Of a stretch of DNA of 53,394 nucleotides, positions 1 through 8,667 are shown piece after piece (position 1 is the first letter of the stretch; each line of letters opens with the position of its first letter). The translations under genes were made by a program, and so were the position numbers. The DNA is from a virus, in IMG/VR virus record IMGVR_UViG_3300005530_000032, positions 1 to 53,394 of that record, one strand, 5' to 3'. Below the pieces are notes generated by a model that saw only the letters and a program-made list of their open reading frames with translations, had not been told where the DNA came from and did not search any database.

Positions 1-1218
1 CTCGACGATCCGGCGCCGGTTCATGCCGTCGTTCAGCTTCAGCCAGGACACGGCGCCGCTCGGCAGCGCGCCAGCGTTGGCCGGGTTCGTGTAGAGCGCC
101 GTGACCTCGGTGCCGGTCAGCACCCGCGCGTACACCATCCCGTTGTGCAGCGCCATGTTGCCGACGAAGCTCGACGAGCTCGCGAAAAAGGCGGCGTACT
201 GCATCCCGCTGGAAGAGGTCGGGGTCCAGATCGAGTTAACGAGGGCCACCGGGGCGATCTGCTGCACCCCGTTGACGTACAGCGCCACCTTGTTCGTGCT
301 GCCCGTGTGCGTGACCACCACGTGATACCAGTGGCTCGTAAAGGTCGGGTCAGAGAACGTGTAGGTAGCGTCGTTCGAAAAAGCGTTCGACACGGGGGAG
401 GAGTGGATACCGAACGTGGCGTTCCCCCCCACCCACGCGAACGCGAAGTAGACGTTCGACTGTGCGCTGTTGCCGAACGACCAGATCGGGGCCCAGTTGC
501 CGCCCGAGGGCACCGACAGCGCCCGGACCCACACGCCGATGGTCCAGTCGCCGGCCCAGTTCATCGTCGTGAGGCCGAGCTGGCGCACGTAGCCCGTGAT
601 GCCGTCCGTGTACACGCAGCCGGCCGCCGAGTTCAGGCCGGTGGTCGCCGTCCCCCACGGCTCATCGGCGTAGGTGACCGCGCCGCCGCTGGTGTTCGTG
701 GTCCACGTGCCGGGGCCGGGGGTGATGCCGCCGGATCCACTGGAGATCGAATCCTTGGCTTGGGCGGTGGTCAGCGTCATGTGGCTGTTGTCGAACAGCG
801 CGACCGTCTGCGTGCCCTGCTGCACGGTCAGCCACGCGTCCGACCCCACGGTCACGTCGAACGTCAGCGACAGCCGCTCGCGCAGACTCGCGTACCCGCA
901 CGAGGGCACCGGGATGACGACCTGTGGCGCCACCCCGCCGTAGAACAGCGGCTGATTGCCGGCCGGCGAGATCAGGGTGTTGGGCTGCGGCGAGGCCGAG
1001 CCGCTGGCCGTGGTCCATGACTGCCGGTAGGGGTACAGCGCGGCCGGCGGGGCGAGCCACAGCTTGCCGGTGTTCGGGTCGATGTTCAGGCCGTTCTTTG
1101 CCGCCAGGGTGCACGGCGTCGAGTACGGCCAGGCGCCGGCGCGCGGGCCCTTAAACGCGGCGGAGTTCTCCGCGTCCCACCCGATGCCCGGCGCCCAGCA
1201 GCCGGATCCCAAGGTCAC
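1..1218 (-). CDS. Minor tail/fibre protein with LamG-like domain (partial)
   Basis: The reading frame is open from a GTG at 1218-1216 to the left edge, giving the first 406 residues; the C-terminus is missing. An in-frame stop at 1243-1245 leaves this GTG as the only sensible start, 4 nt past the stop of the preceding gene. The first ~60 residues (GPRAGAWPY, NGLNIDPNTGKLW) resemble the N-terminus of that preceding gene and probably form a shared virion-attachment region. From about residue 200 the sequence looks like a concanavalin A/LamG jelly roll, with WYHVVVTHTG and KVALYVNGVQQ near residues 297-320. Such domains in tail proteins usually bind glycans, so a receptor-binding role at the tail tip is inferred. 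Confidence 0.75.
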   Translation of the reverse strand, partial: MTLGSGCWAPGIGWDAENSAAFKGPRAGAWPYSTPCTLAAKNGLNIDPNTGKLWLAPPAALYPYRQSWTTASGSASPQPNTLISPAGNQPLFYGGVAPQVVIPVPSCGYASLRERLSLTFDVTVGSDAWLTVQQGTQTVALFDNSHMTLTTAQAKDSISSGSGGITPGPGTWTTNTSGGAVTYADEPWGTATTGLNSAAGCVYTDGITGYVRQLGLTTMNWAGDWTIGVWVRALSVPSGGNWAPIWSFGNSAQSNVYFAFAWVGGNATFGIHSSPVSNAFSNDATYTFSDPTFTSHWYHVVVTHTGSTNKVALYVNGVQQIAPVALVNSIWTPTSSSGMQYAAFFASSSSFVGNMALHNGMVYARVLTGTEVTALYTNPANAGALPSGAVSWLKLNDGMNRRRIVE

Positions 1219-1222
1219 GGTG

Positions 1223-1852
1223 TCACCAGCTCGAACGGTAGGTCATGATCTCGTAAGACCAGCTCGACGACGTGCCGGGGTTGGCCGAGCTTCCGGAATC
1301 GACCTTGAATGAGAACGAGCCGACGAACACCGCGCCGACCTGGCCGGGGGTCAGCGTGGCCTGCCATGGCAGCGTCACGGTGACGACGGCCTGCTGCGCG
1401 CCGGTCGTCGATTGGTTCGGCCGGTAGGCGCGGATGGGCTGTGATCCGGGTGAGACGCCGGTGGTCGGGTAGACGTCGCCGTTCACGCTCAGGCCCGACC
1501 CGGCCGCGACGGCGCTCGCCGTGATGGTGACGCGCAGCTCGCCGATCACGAGGGCCGAGCGGCAGGGGTCCGGGTTGTTCAGCGAGATGCTTCCGACTCC
1601 GGCATCGGTGTATGACGTCGTGATCGTGCCCGATGAGCCGGTGGCGCTGGCCGAGCTGTACGTGTGGATGTCCGGCGGTTCGGCCCACAGGTTGCCGGCC
1701 GCGGTGTCGATCCGCAGTCCGTTCGCCGAGCCGATCGCGCACGAGCCGGACGAGCCGTAGGGCCAGGCGACGGATCGGGGGCCGTTCAGCCCGAGGGAGC
1801 CGTCAGGGTTGACGACGAACCCCGGCCCCACGCAAACGCCGCTCATGCTCAT
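1223..1852 (-). CDS. Putative minor tail protein
   Basis: About 209 residues. ATG 1852-1850 (MSMSGVC) is chosen because the following sequence (DGSLGLNGPRSVAWPY, then NGLRIDTAAGNLW) aligns with the start of the LamG protein downstream; longer frames begin inside the upstream gene. The second ATG, two codons later, is an alternative. The rest is rich in Ser, Thr, Gly and beta-prone residues, as in virion surface proteins. It lies between a small tail gene and the LamG protein in the leftward tail operon. No enzymatic motif is seen; the role is inferred from position and the shared N-terminus. Confidence 0.65.
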   Translation of the reverse strand: MSMSGVCVGPGFVVNPDGSLGLNGPRSVAWPYGSSGSCAIGSANGLRIDTAAGNLWAEPPDIHTYSSASATGSSGTITTSYTDAGVGSISLNNPDPCRSALVIGELRVTITASAVAAGSGLSVNGDVYPTTGVSPGSQPIRAYRPNQSTTGAQQAVVTVTLPWQATLTPGQVGAVFVGSFSFKVDSGSSANPGTSSSWSYEIMTYRSSW

Positions 1853-1896
1853 CAGGCTAGCTGAATTGCCTTGATATGCCGCGTATGCCCAACTTG

Positions 1897-2124
1897 TCAG
1901 GATGGGGGCAGCGCCGTGCCGGCCCCGAGCTGCACCGGGTAGGACATCCGGGTTCGCAGGTTGACCGCCACGAGGTTGCCGCCGGTGTCCATGTCGAGGA
2001 CCCAATCACCCACCCCGGGACGCCGCGCCGGCGCCGCCTGGCGATTCTCGATCTCGGTGAACCGCACCGCGAGCACGTCGTCATCGCCGGCGTACTGGTG
2101 CGCGGGGATGCTGGTCCGTCTCAT
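1897..2124 (-). CDS. Small tail-operon protein, unknown function
   Basis: 75 residues. ATG 2124-2122 overlaps the stop of the preceding gene as ATGA, pointing to translational coupling. The protein (MRRTSIPAHQ... to GAGTALPPS) has a compact beta-prone centre (WVLDMDTGGNLVAVNLRT) and no recognised domain. Small proteins in this place, between the Gp37-like protein and tail tip genes, are common in actinobacteriophages; a minor tail or assembly role is an inference. Confidence 0.6.
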   Translation of the reverse strand: MRRTSIPAHQYAGDDDVLAVRFTEIENRQAAPARRPGVGDWVLDMDTGGNLVAVNLRTRMSYPVQLGAGTALPPS

Positions 2125-3227
2125 CAGGTCACCGGCCCCAACGAGATACCGATCTTCTCGCCGTTCGCGTCGTGCGAGCCGGACACCCGCACAAGCTGAA
2201 GATCTTCGGGCACGAACGTGCAGAAATACCCGGATCCGGCGATCCGGACCACCGAGCCGCAGATCAGGTCGGATACCGCCACGGTTGCCCCCGGCGAGAG
2301 CTGCGCGCCGTCCGCCACCCGCAGAACCCGGGGCTTGCGCGCGCCGAAGTAAACCGCCTGAGCGGCCGCCAGCACCGAGCTCGTGCCGTTCGCGCCGGCC
2401 GTCGAGGACACCGAGGCCTCGATCCGGCCGCGCCAGTCCGTGTCTTCCGGGGCGCCGAGCACGACGAGCTGCGGATCGTCCGGCGGCACCTGGCCGGCCG
2501 CCACGCCGGCGGCAGCGTTGCCCGATGTCCCGTAGACGGTGTTCGCGTACACGGTCGCGTCGTGCACCATGGTCACGTTCCCCGCGATGTCCGACACGCT
2601 CAGGTTGATCGGCGCCCCGAACGCGGCGCCGTTCATCCCGCCGAGGTACAGCGACCGGACCACGGTTGTGAACCGCAGCCCCGAGGCGACCAGCGCGGTG
2701 AGCTCGGCAAGGATGGAGTTCGAGGCGCGTGCGGCCGCCCTCGACGCCCGCACGCCGGCCTCGGTGACCACCATGCCGAGGCCGATCCCGGGGTCGTCCG
2801 TGGCCAGGTCGGCACCGATCACCGTGGCGGCGATGTCCACCACGTCGCCGGTGAGGTTGTAGCCGGCCTGCAACTGGTGCCGGTCGAGGTATTCGCACAC
2901 GTCGAGGGCGGTCAGTTGCACCTGCTGCGTGCTCGGCCCGACCGTCTCGGTGAGCGTGGTGATCGGCCCGCACCACACCTCGTCGCTGTCGCGGTAGATG
3001 CTCAACTCGTAGGCGCCCTGAGCCTCATCTTGCGCCAAGGTGTTCAGCAGCCGGCAGCACTGTGTGGACACCGGCCCCTGAGCGAGGGTGACGGTGGCCG
3101 CGCCGGGGGCGTTCATCTTGCGGTCCCACGCCACCGAGGTGACGCCGTCGAGCTCGCCGAGCGGCCGGCCGCCGCCGCGGTAGGTGACCAGAGAGGTATA
3201 GGTGCCCGCACAGCCGAGAGTCGCCAT
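2124..3227 (-). CDS. Minor tail protein, Gp37-like (tail hub/baseplate)
   Basis: 367 residues. The N-terminal half has the pattern of siphovirus ReqiPepy6 Gp37-like tail proteins: a Trp-containing strand (VAWDRKMNAPG), then DEVWCGPITTLTE, TALDVCEYLDRH and a region rich in Ala and Val. These proteins usually form part of the tail-tip hub next to the distal tail protein. It ends ATGA-overlapped with the next small gene and starts 6 nt after the preceding gene, so it is co-translated in the tail operon downstream of the tape measure gene, the position expected for the family. Confidence 0.75.
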   Translation of the reverse strand: MATLGCAGTYTSLVTYRGGGRPLGELDGVTSVAWDRKMNAPGAATVTLAQGPVSTQCCRLLNTLAQDEAQGAYELSIYRDSDEVWCGPITTLTETVGPSTQQVQLTALDVCEYLDRHQLQAGYNLTGDVVDIAATVIGADLATDDPGIGLGMVVTEAGVRASRAAARASNSILAELTALVASGLRFTTVVRSLYLGGMNGAAFGAPINLSVSDIAGNVTMVHDATVYANTVYGTSGNAAAGVAAGQVPPDDPQLVVLGAPEDTDWRGRIEASVSSTAGANGTSSVLAAAQAVYFGARKPRVLRVADGAQLSPGATVAVSDLICGSVVRIAGSGYFCTFVPEDLQLVRVSGSHDANGEKIGISLGPVT

Positions 3228-3233
3228 CGCCGA

Positions 3234-4610
3234 TCACCACACGTCGTCTCGGACGGCGATCGACACCGAGGCCCACGCGTCCGAACCCACGTTGTCGGCG
3301 TCCGCGGTCACGGCCACGCACCAGGCATCCGAGCAGCCGAGCACCGGCCACTTGGCCATCGGGCCGTCCGAGGTGTAGAGCACCGGCGTCTCGGTGCGCC
3401 CATCGGCGCACGTGACCATCGCGACCTGCTGCCGCCCATCGACCAGCAGCGTCGCACCGGCCGGCAGGTACGGAATCCCGATCTCGCCGGCGACGTCGCA
3501 GGTGCCGAGGTTCGCGTAGGTGCACACCTCGCCTGCGCTGGCCCGGTAGAACCGCAGCAGGATCCGCCTCATGTCCTTGATCACACCGGCGCTCACCTGA
3601 AGGATCGGCACGAACGCCCCCGTCCTCGGCAGCGTGCCGCCCGGGATGTTCGTCATCGTGGTGACCGGGTTCATGCTGATCACGCACAGACACGGGTCGT
3701 TCGGCCGCGCCGGCGGCGTCGGCGGCACCGGCACCGGGCACAGCGGGTCGTTCAGCAGGCAGTCGCCGTCGTCCGTGCTGCACGGGTCGGCACAGCTCGG
3801 GTCCGTGGCCGGCGTCCACGTCATGCACGCGCCGTAGACGTTCGTCGAGCAGTCCGGCAGCGTGCACATCCCGGACCCGGGCGTATGGCTCTGCCACGTC
3901 ACGCACGGCCACAGCGTCGGCACGGCGAACGGCACCCGCGTGGCCACCACGATCGGATCCTGATACGCGAACGGCAGCCCGGCGCCGAGCAGGAAATCGG
4001 TGTCCCACATCCACGGCCGGCCTCGGCCGCACGACTGCCCGATCTGCACCTTGTTCGTGTTCTCAGGGCCCTGCAACAGCGCCGACTGAAACAGGCTGCG
4101 GTTCGCCGCCACGCACGCCGCCGCATCGTCGGTACAGCTCGGGCACCACGCCTTGACGTTGATCGCCACGCCCGTGCACGGCGCGCCGCACGCCGGGATG
4201 CCCGAGCCGGCCTGTAGCACCGAGGACAGCCACGATTGCCCCCACGACATGCCCTGCTCGCTCAGGGCGAACCCCATCGCGTGTACGTTCAGCTCGCGTT
4301 GAGCGTGTTTCATCTGGCCGATCACCGCGCCGTCGCCGACCTTGGCCAGCGGCGCGCGCGAGCCGGTCGCCGCGGTGACGCCGCCGACCGTGATCCCGAA
4401 GAAGCCGAGGAAGTCTTTCGACCACGGCACGGCCGGATCGACCCACGGGGCGCCATCGGTGACCGGGTCGTAGTAGGGGCCGGCGGCCGCGCCCTGGCAC
4501 TGCTTGCAGGCGATGACGACCGCGAAACCGTAGTTGTTGACGTAGCTCGCCGTGCGCACCGAGTTGACGACCTCGGTGCCGTTGAACGCCATGTAACCGT
4601 CGTAACCCAT
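3234..4610 (-). CDS. Cysteine-rich distal tail-like minor tail protein
   Basis: 458 residues, starting MGYDGYMAFNG at ATG 4610-4608, which overlaps the tape-measure stop as ATGA; the longer frame extends only into that gene. Immediately following the tape measure gene is the usual place for a distal tail protein, and the N-terminus (FNGTEVVNSVRTASY) fits that class. It is unusual in having about 23 cysteines, many in CxxC-like pairs (CKQC, CPSC) and a run of Cys-rich loops in the middle, suggesting metal binding or disulfides in the mature tail tip. The assignment rests mainly on gene order. Confidence 0.65.
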   Translation of the reverse strand: MGYDGYMAFNGTEVVNSVRTASYVNNYGFAVVIACKQCQGAAAGPYYDPVTDGAPWVDPAVPWSKDFLGFFGITVGGVTAATGSRAPLAKVGDGAVIGQMKHAQRELNVHAMGFALSEQGMSWGQSWLSSVLQAGSGIPACGAPCTGVAINVKAWCPSCTDDAAACVAANRSLFQSALLQGPENTNKVQIGQSCGRGRPWMWDTDFLLGAGLPFAYQDPIVVATRVPFAVPTLWPCVTWQSHTPGSGMCTLPDCSTNVYGACMTWTPATDPSCADPCSTDDGDCLLNDPLCPVPVPPTPPARPNDPCLCVISMNPVTTMTNIPGGTLPRTGAFVPILQVSAGVIKDMRRILLRFYRASAGEVCTYANLGTCDVAGEIGIPYLPAGATLLVDGRQQVAMVTCADGRTETPVLYTSDGPMAKWPVLGCSDAWCVAVTADADNVGSDAWASVSIAVRDDVW

Positions 4611-7600
4611 CAGGCGGCCTTCCGTGCGAGGCGTCCGACGACCTGAGCCGCCACGACCTCGGGGTTCTGTGCCATCGACGTGACGGTGGTGTTGTAGATC
4701 GTCTGAGACGGCCTGCCGCCGCCCTGGCTGGCGAGCAGGTCGGTCAGGCCGGACTGCTGTGCGAGCTGCATCGCGCGGGTGGGGTTCGTCAGCGGCACGA
4801 CGACCTCGCGGCCGGCCTCGCCGACGCCGATGGTGGTCGGCCGGTCGAAGATGCCGCCGTACGCCTTCCACTCGGGTAGGTCCGGAATGGTGTGCTTGCC
4901 GAACCCCACGCCGAACACGTTGATATTGGCTAGACCCGCGTTGACCTGGTCAATCGCCCAGTTGATCCCGTCCACGATGCCGTTGACCACCGACTTCGCC
5001 AGGCTGGCCCCGATCGAGGGGACCTTGGCGAACCCGTCGAAAATGTTCTTGATCAACTTCGAGCCGGCATCGACGAAGTCCTTCGCCAGGTCGCCGAGCT
5101 TGCCGGGCACGGCCTTGAAGAAGCCGACCAGCGTATCAATGCCCTTACTGATCACGCCGCTCGCCGTCGAGAGCATCGACGTGAAGACGCCGGCGATCAC
5201 GCTGCCGAGCGACGACAGCGCGCTGACCGCGCGGCCGGGCAGCGTCTCGAAGAAGTGCAGCACGGCTACCGCGCCGACGTCGAGGGCGTGGCCGACCGCC
5301 CGCAGGGCGGTCGTGAACAGGTCTGCGAGCTGGCCGGGCAGCGCGGCGAGCTCGTTGCCGATCGTGGTCAGCAGGTTGCCGAACCACTCGATCACGGCCT
5401 TCCCGGCATCGACGATCGCGTGGTAGGCGCCGACGACGGCCTCTGTAAAGAGGCTGATAAGCATGCCCGGCAGCTCGGTGACCGCGAAGATGATCCCCTT
5501 CACGAGCAGGATGAACGACGCGATGATCAGGCCGAGGACTTCGCCGATCCCCTGAAGCACGAGCTTCAGGCCGCCCACGAGCAGGTCGAGCAACTGGCCC
5601 GGCAGCGCGATCAGCTCATTCAGGATCATTCCGGGCAACTGCTCGAAAAAGTGGACGACTGCCATCGCGCCGTCGATCACCCCCTGCCAGACGGCCGAGA
5701 GCACCGAGCCGAGCTCGGACAGCGCAGACCCGATGTAACCGGGCAATTTCGTGAAGAAATCGACGACCGCGTGTACGACGTCCATCAGCACGTGCCACTG
5801 CGCCACCCAGATCGACACGATGAACTCGCCCACGGCCTTGAAGGCCCGGCCCACGGCATCGACGACCTCGCGGACGACGGTGACCTTCTCGTAGAGCAGG
5901 ACCAGGCCGCCGATCAGCGCGACCACCGCCAGGCCGATCAGGACGATGGGGTTCGCGTCCATCACGAGGTTCATCGCCGCGGTGGCGATCGTGATCAGCT
6001 TGGTGTAGGTCCACCAGATCACGAACGCGTCGAGCAGGGGTTTCAGCACCGGCATCAGGATCGTGAGGCCCGTCGCCAGCGCGTCGATCAGCGGAACGAT
6101 CGCGTCCAAGATCCCCATCTTGGCCAGCGAGGCGGCGACGGCCAGGAACTGCGCGGCGCCGGCGACGAGCTGCGGCAGCAGCGGGATCAGGGAGGCGACG
6201 AGCTCGGCGAAGGCACTCACCAGCGGGGGCAGCACCGGCGCGAGGGCATTGATGGCGCCGAGCAGGGCACCGGTCAGCACCGGGATCAGGGGGCTGATGG
6301 CGGCGAACAGGGCGCCGAAGGCATCGACGAGCCCCGACTTGGCGATGGCCGAGGTCAGCGCCGCGATCACGGGGATCAGCGGCGGCAGGATGCCCTGTGT
6401 CATCTGGATGAAAAGCACCAAGATGTTGCTGAGCGGGCCGGCCAGCGGCGCGATCGCGGTGACCAGTTGCGCGAAGATCGGCGCGAGGACGCCGAGCCCC
6501 GAGGAGATCGCGGGGGCGATCTCGCCCAAGATCGGGATGATCGGGGTCATCACGGTCGCGAAGGCGTTCACGAACTGGCCGACCACGGGCAGGATCGCCA
6601 CGAGGGTGCCCGAGATCACCGGGCCGAGCTTGTCAAGGCCCGACTGCATCACCGGAACGAGGTTCGACAGCGCGTCGGTGATCTGCGGGATCGCGCCAGA
6701 GAAGGCATTCGACAGCGAGTTGCGCGCGGTGTCGGCGAACGTGCTCAGAACGCCGTTCAGCGTCTCGGACTGCTTCTCCATGCCGCCGGCCACGCCGGGG
6801 TAGTCCTGCATCCCCTTGAGCAGCAGCGCGATGCCCTCCTGCGCCGGCAGCGCCCCGTTGCTGATCCGCTTCAGCGCCTCCTGCGTCGAGACGCCCCACG
6901 CCTGAGCCGCCTGCTGCGCCAGCACGGCGCGCGCCGGGAACCCCCCGAGGTTGTTGCTGATCTGGTCCAAGTTGCCGAGGTCGAACTTCCCGGCGCCGGC
7001 GATCTGCGACAGGGCGTCGATCGCGCCGTTGATCTGCTGACCGCTGACGCCGAACGCGGACCCCACGTTGCCGATCGTGGTCAGCACGGGGATCAGGTTC
7101 TGCTGCGTGATCCCCGCGGCGTCGCCGACTGCTAGAAGTTTGGTAGCAGCCTGAGATACGTCTTTGAACTCGAACGGCGTGGCGGCGGCGAACTGCTGAA
7201 GGGAGGCGATCTCCTTCTGCGCGTTCTGCGCCGAGCCGGTGAGCTGAGTGAAAGCGACCTGTGTCTGCTGTAGGTCGCCGGCGCTCTTGACGCCGAACGC
7301 GGTCAGCGCGGTGGTCGCCGCGGCCGCGCCGGTGCCGAGGGTGATGAACGCGGATTTGAACGCCGTTCCGAGCTTGGCGGCGATCTCGGAACCCTCATCG
7401 GTTCCGGCGTTCCCGAGCCCGCTCTTGAAGCCCAGACGCCAGCTCTTGCCGCTCTCCTCGCCCTCGGTGACGAACCGGCCGTTAGCGTCGCGCAGCCGGC
7501 CGTTGACGTCGCGGGTGAATTTCTCGACCTCGGGGGCCGCCTCATCCATCCCGTCCGCGAACGACTTGCCGGCCTTGGTGCCGGCGGCCTTGGCGCCGGC

Positions 7601-7969
7601 GTCGAGGGCCGTTCCGAGGGCTTCGGCGGTTTCGGTGCCAAGCGCCTCGGCGTCGGGGATCATTTGCAGCCGCATGACCTCGCCGAGGGCGTGCGCGCTG
7701 TCGCCGCCGACCTTGGTGATCACCTGGCCGAGGGCGGTTCCCAGAGCCTCGCCGGCCTGGCTGCCGGCCGCAGTCAGGCCCTCGTCGAGGACGGAGGACA
7801 GGGAGTTGATCGCCTCGCCGCCGCCGAGGTCGAGCTCTGTCTGTAGAACCCTGCTCGCGGCCTGAGCCGCTTTCAGGGTGGCGTCTTCCACGTCTTTCAC
7901 GATCTGAGTCGCGAATTTCGAGGTGTCGGCGAGGACTTCGACCATGCTCTGAGCGAGCGGGTCGGACAC
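4610..7969 (-). CDS. Tape measure protein
   Basis: 1119 residues, the longest tail gene. GTG 7969-7967 gives MSDPLAQ; a GGTGA-like site lies just upstream. Residues 1-200 are Ala-rich helix. About residues 228-430 match the TP901-type tape measure domain (GDLQQTQVAFTQLTGSAQNA, then AATPFEFKDVSQAATKLL). Residues ~430-950 are long hydrophobic and amphipathic segments, typical of tape measures that may insert in the host membrane. Using the usual ~1.5 angstrom per residue, the tail would be about 165-170 nm. It follows the chaperone candidates and precedes the distal tail-like gene, the canonical order. Confidence 0.95.
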   Translation of the reverse strand: MSDPLAQSMVEVLADTSKFATQIVKDVEDATLKAAQAASRVLQTELDLGGGEAINSLSSVLDEGLTAAGSQAGEALGTALGQVITKVGGDSAHALGEVMRLQMIPDAEALGTETAEALGTALDAGAKAAGTKAGKSFADGMDEAAPEVEKFTRDVNGRLRDANGRFVTEGEESGKSWRLGFKSGLGNAGTDEGSEIAAKLGTAFKSAFITLGTGAAAATTALTAFGVKSAGDLQQTQVAFTQLTGSAQNAQKEIASLQQFAAATPFEFKDVSQAATKLLAVGDAAGITQQNLIPVLTTIGNVGSAFGVSGQQINGAIDALSQIAGAGKFDLGNLDQISNNLGGFPARAVLAQQAAQAWGVSTQEALKRISNGALPAQEGIALLLKGMQDYPGVAGGMEKQSETLNGVLSTFADTARNSLSNAFSGAIPQITDALSNLVPVMQSGLDKLGPVISGTLVAILPVVGQFVNAFATVMTPIIPILGEIAPAISSGLGVLAPIFAQLVTAIAPLAGPLSNILVLFIQMTQGILPPLIPVIAALTSAIAKSGLVDAFGALFAAISPLIPVLTGALLGAINALAPVLPPLVSAFAELVASLIPLLPQLVAGAAQFLAVAASLAKMGILDAIVPLIDALATGLTILMPVLKPLLDAFVIWWTYTKLITIATAAMNLVMDANPIVLIGLAVVALIGGLVLLYEKVTVVREVVDAVGRAFKAVGEFIVSIWVAQWHVLMDVVHAVVDFFTKLPGYIGSALSELGSVLSAVWQGVIDGAMAVVHFFEQLPGMILNELIALPGQLLDLLVGGLKLVLQGIGEVLGLIIASFILLVKGIIFAVTELPGMLISLFTEAVVGAYHAIVDAGKAVIEWFGNLLTTIGNELAALPGQLADLFTTALRAVGHALDVGAVAVLHFFETLPGRAVSALSSLGSVIAGVFTSMLSTASGVISKGIDTLVGFFKAVPGKLGDLAKDFVDAGSKLIKNIFDGFAKVPSIGASLAKSVVNGIVDGINWAIDQVNAGLANINVFGVGFGKHTIPDLPEWKAYGGIFDRPTTIGVGEAGREVVVPLTNPTRAMQLAQQSGLTDLLASQGGGRPSQTIYNTTVTSMAQNPEVVAAQVVGRLARKAA

Positions 7970-8002
7970 GGGTTCACCGCCTCACCTGCGAATCGGGACT
8001 CT

Positions 8003-8059
8003 GGCAAGTCCAGATTAGGCGGTGATGTCCGGATTATGCGGCAATGCTCGGATCAGGCA
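8003..8059. repeat. Three imperfect 19-bp tandem units
   Basis: Three consecutive ~19-bp units begin at 8003, 8022 and 8041. Units 1 and 2 match at about 14 of 19 positions, units 2 and 3 at about 12. They fill the gap between the tape measure start and the end of the chaperone gene and run into that gene's last codons. Function unknown; a regulator or RNA-structure role in the tail operon is possible. Confidence 0.45.
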
Positions 8060-8661
8060 GGCATACCGACGCCCGCGGGGTTCTTCAGCTCGCCGTTCGG
8101 GCCGAAAGCCGCTTGCCACTGCGCGACGCTCTCGGCCTCAAGACGAGCCATCGCGGGGTCGGGCCGGCCGCTGGTGATGGCGCCCTGCACGCCGGCGGCG
8201 AGCGCCGCATCGGCCGCCTCGGCGCCGGACAGCCGGTAGACCATGCGCGCCCGCTCGGCGTCGTCGGTGCAGCTCGTCATCAGGCAGTGGTGCACGAACG
8301 CCAGGGTCCGCGCGATCGGCGCCGACCAGGGGTCGAACCCCCGGTAGGCGCACAGCCCGTCGAACTCGACCCACGACGACGCCGCGGTGGCGGCCAGCGC
8401 GCACGAGGTGAACCACGACAGCCCCGTCAACTGCTCGACGACGGCGACGGTCACCGCTTTGGCCGTCGCCACCGTGAAATCGTCATACAGGTCGGCCACG
8501 CGGGGCACGAGCAGCCACCCGGCGTCGATGATCAGGAAGACTTCCCACCAGTCGCGGCCGGCCAGGGCCTCGATCAGCCGCAGCGGGTCGAGGCCGGCGG
8601 CGAGCTCGTAGTCATCGCCGTCGATCTCGATCGTGACCGGGCCGCCGGTGGGGATCGGCAC
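8053..8661 (-). CDS. Tail assembly chaperone, second ORF (T-like)
   Basis: 202 residues from GTG 8661-8659 (MPIPTGGPVTIEIDGDDYELA). Its place directly before the tape measure gene is that of the lambda T-equivalent chaperone extension. No strong ribosome-binding site precedes the GTG. It lies in the same reading frame as the preceding ORF, separated by one TAG and two sense codons, so it could be made by stop-codon readthrough as a fusion or initiated separately. The protein is helical and Trp-rich (DWWEVFLIIDAGWL). Function is inferred from position. Confidence 0.65.
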   Translation of the reverse strand: MPIPTGGPVTIEIDGDDYELAAGLDPLRLIEALAGRDWWEVFLIIDAGWLLVPRVADLYDDFTVATAKAVTVAVVEQLTGLSWFTSCALAATAASSWVEFDGLCAYRGFDPWSAPIARTLAFVHHCLMTSCTDDAERARMVYRLSGAEAADAALAAGVQGAITSGRPDPAMARLEAESVAQWQAAFGPNGELKNPAGVGMPA

Positions 8662-8667
8662 GGCCGG

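Noticed and set aside
2172-4217. 681-codon plus-strand ORF opposite the minor tail genes
   Set aside because: Arg/His-rich shadow; the minus strand encodes recognised tail proteins.
5255-7135. 626-codon plus-strand ORF opposite the tape measure gene
   Set aside because: Composition is extreme in Arg, Asp, Gln and Gly, as expected for the complement of Ala/Leu/Val-rich coding; no domain.
8004-8028. Partial match to the palindromic promoter (CAAGTCC ... GGTGATGT)
   Set aside because: The inverted repeat is missing and no rightward gene follows; explained better by the local 19-bp repeats.
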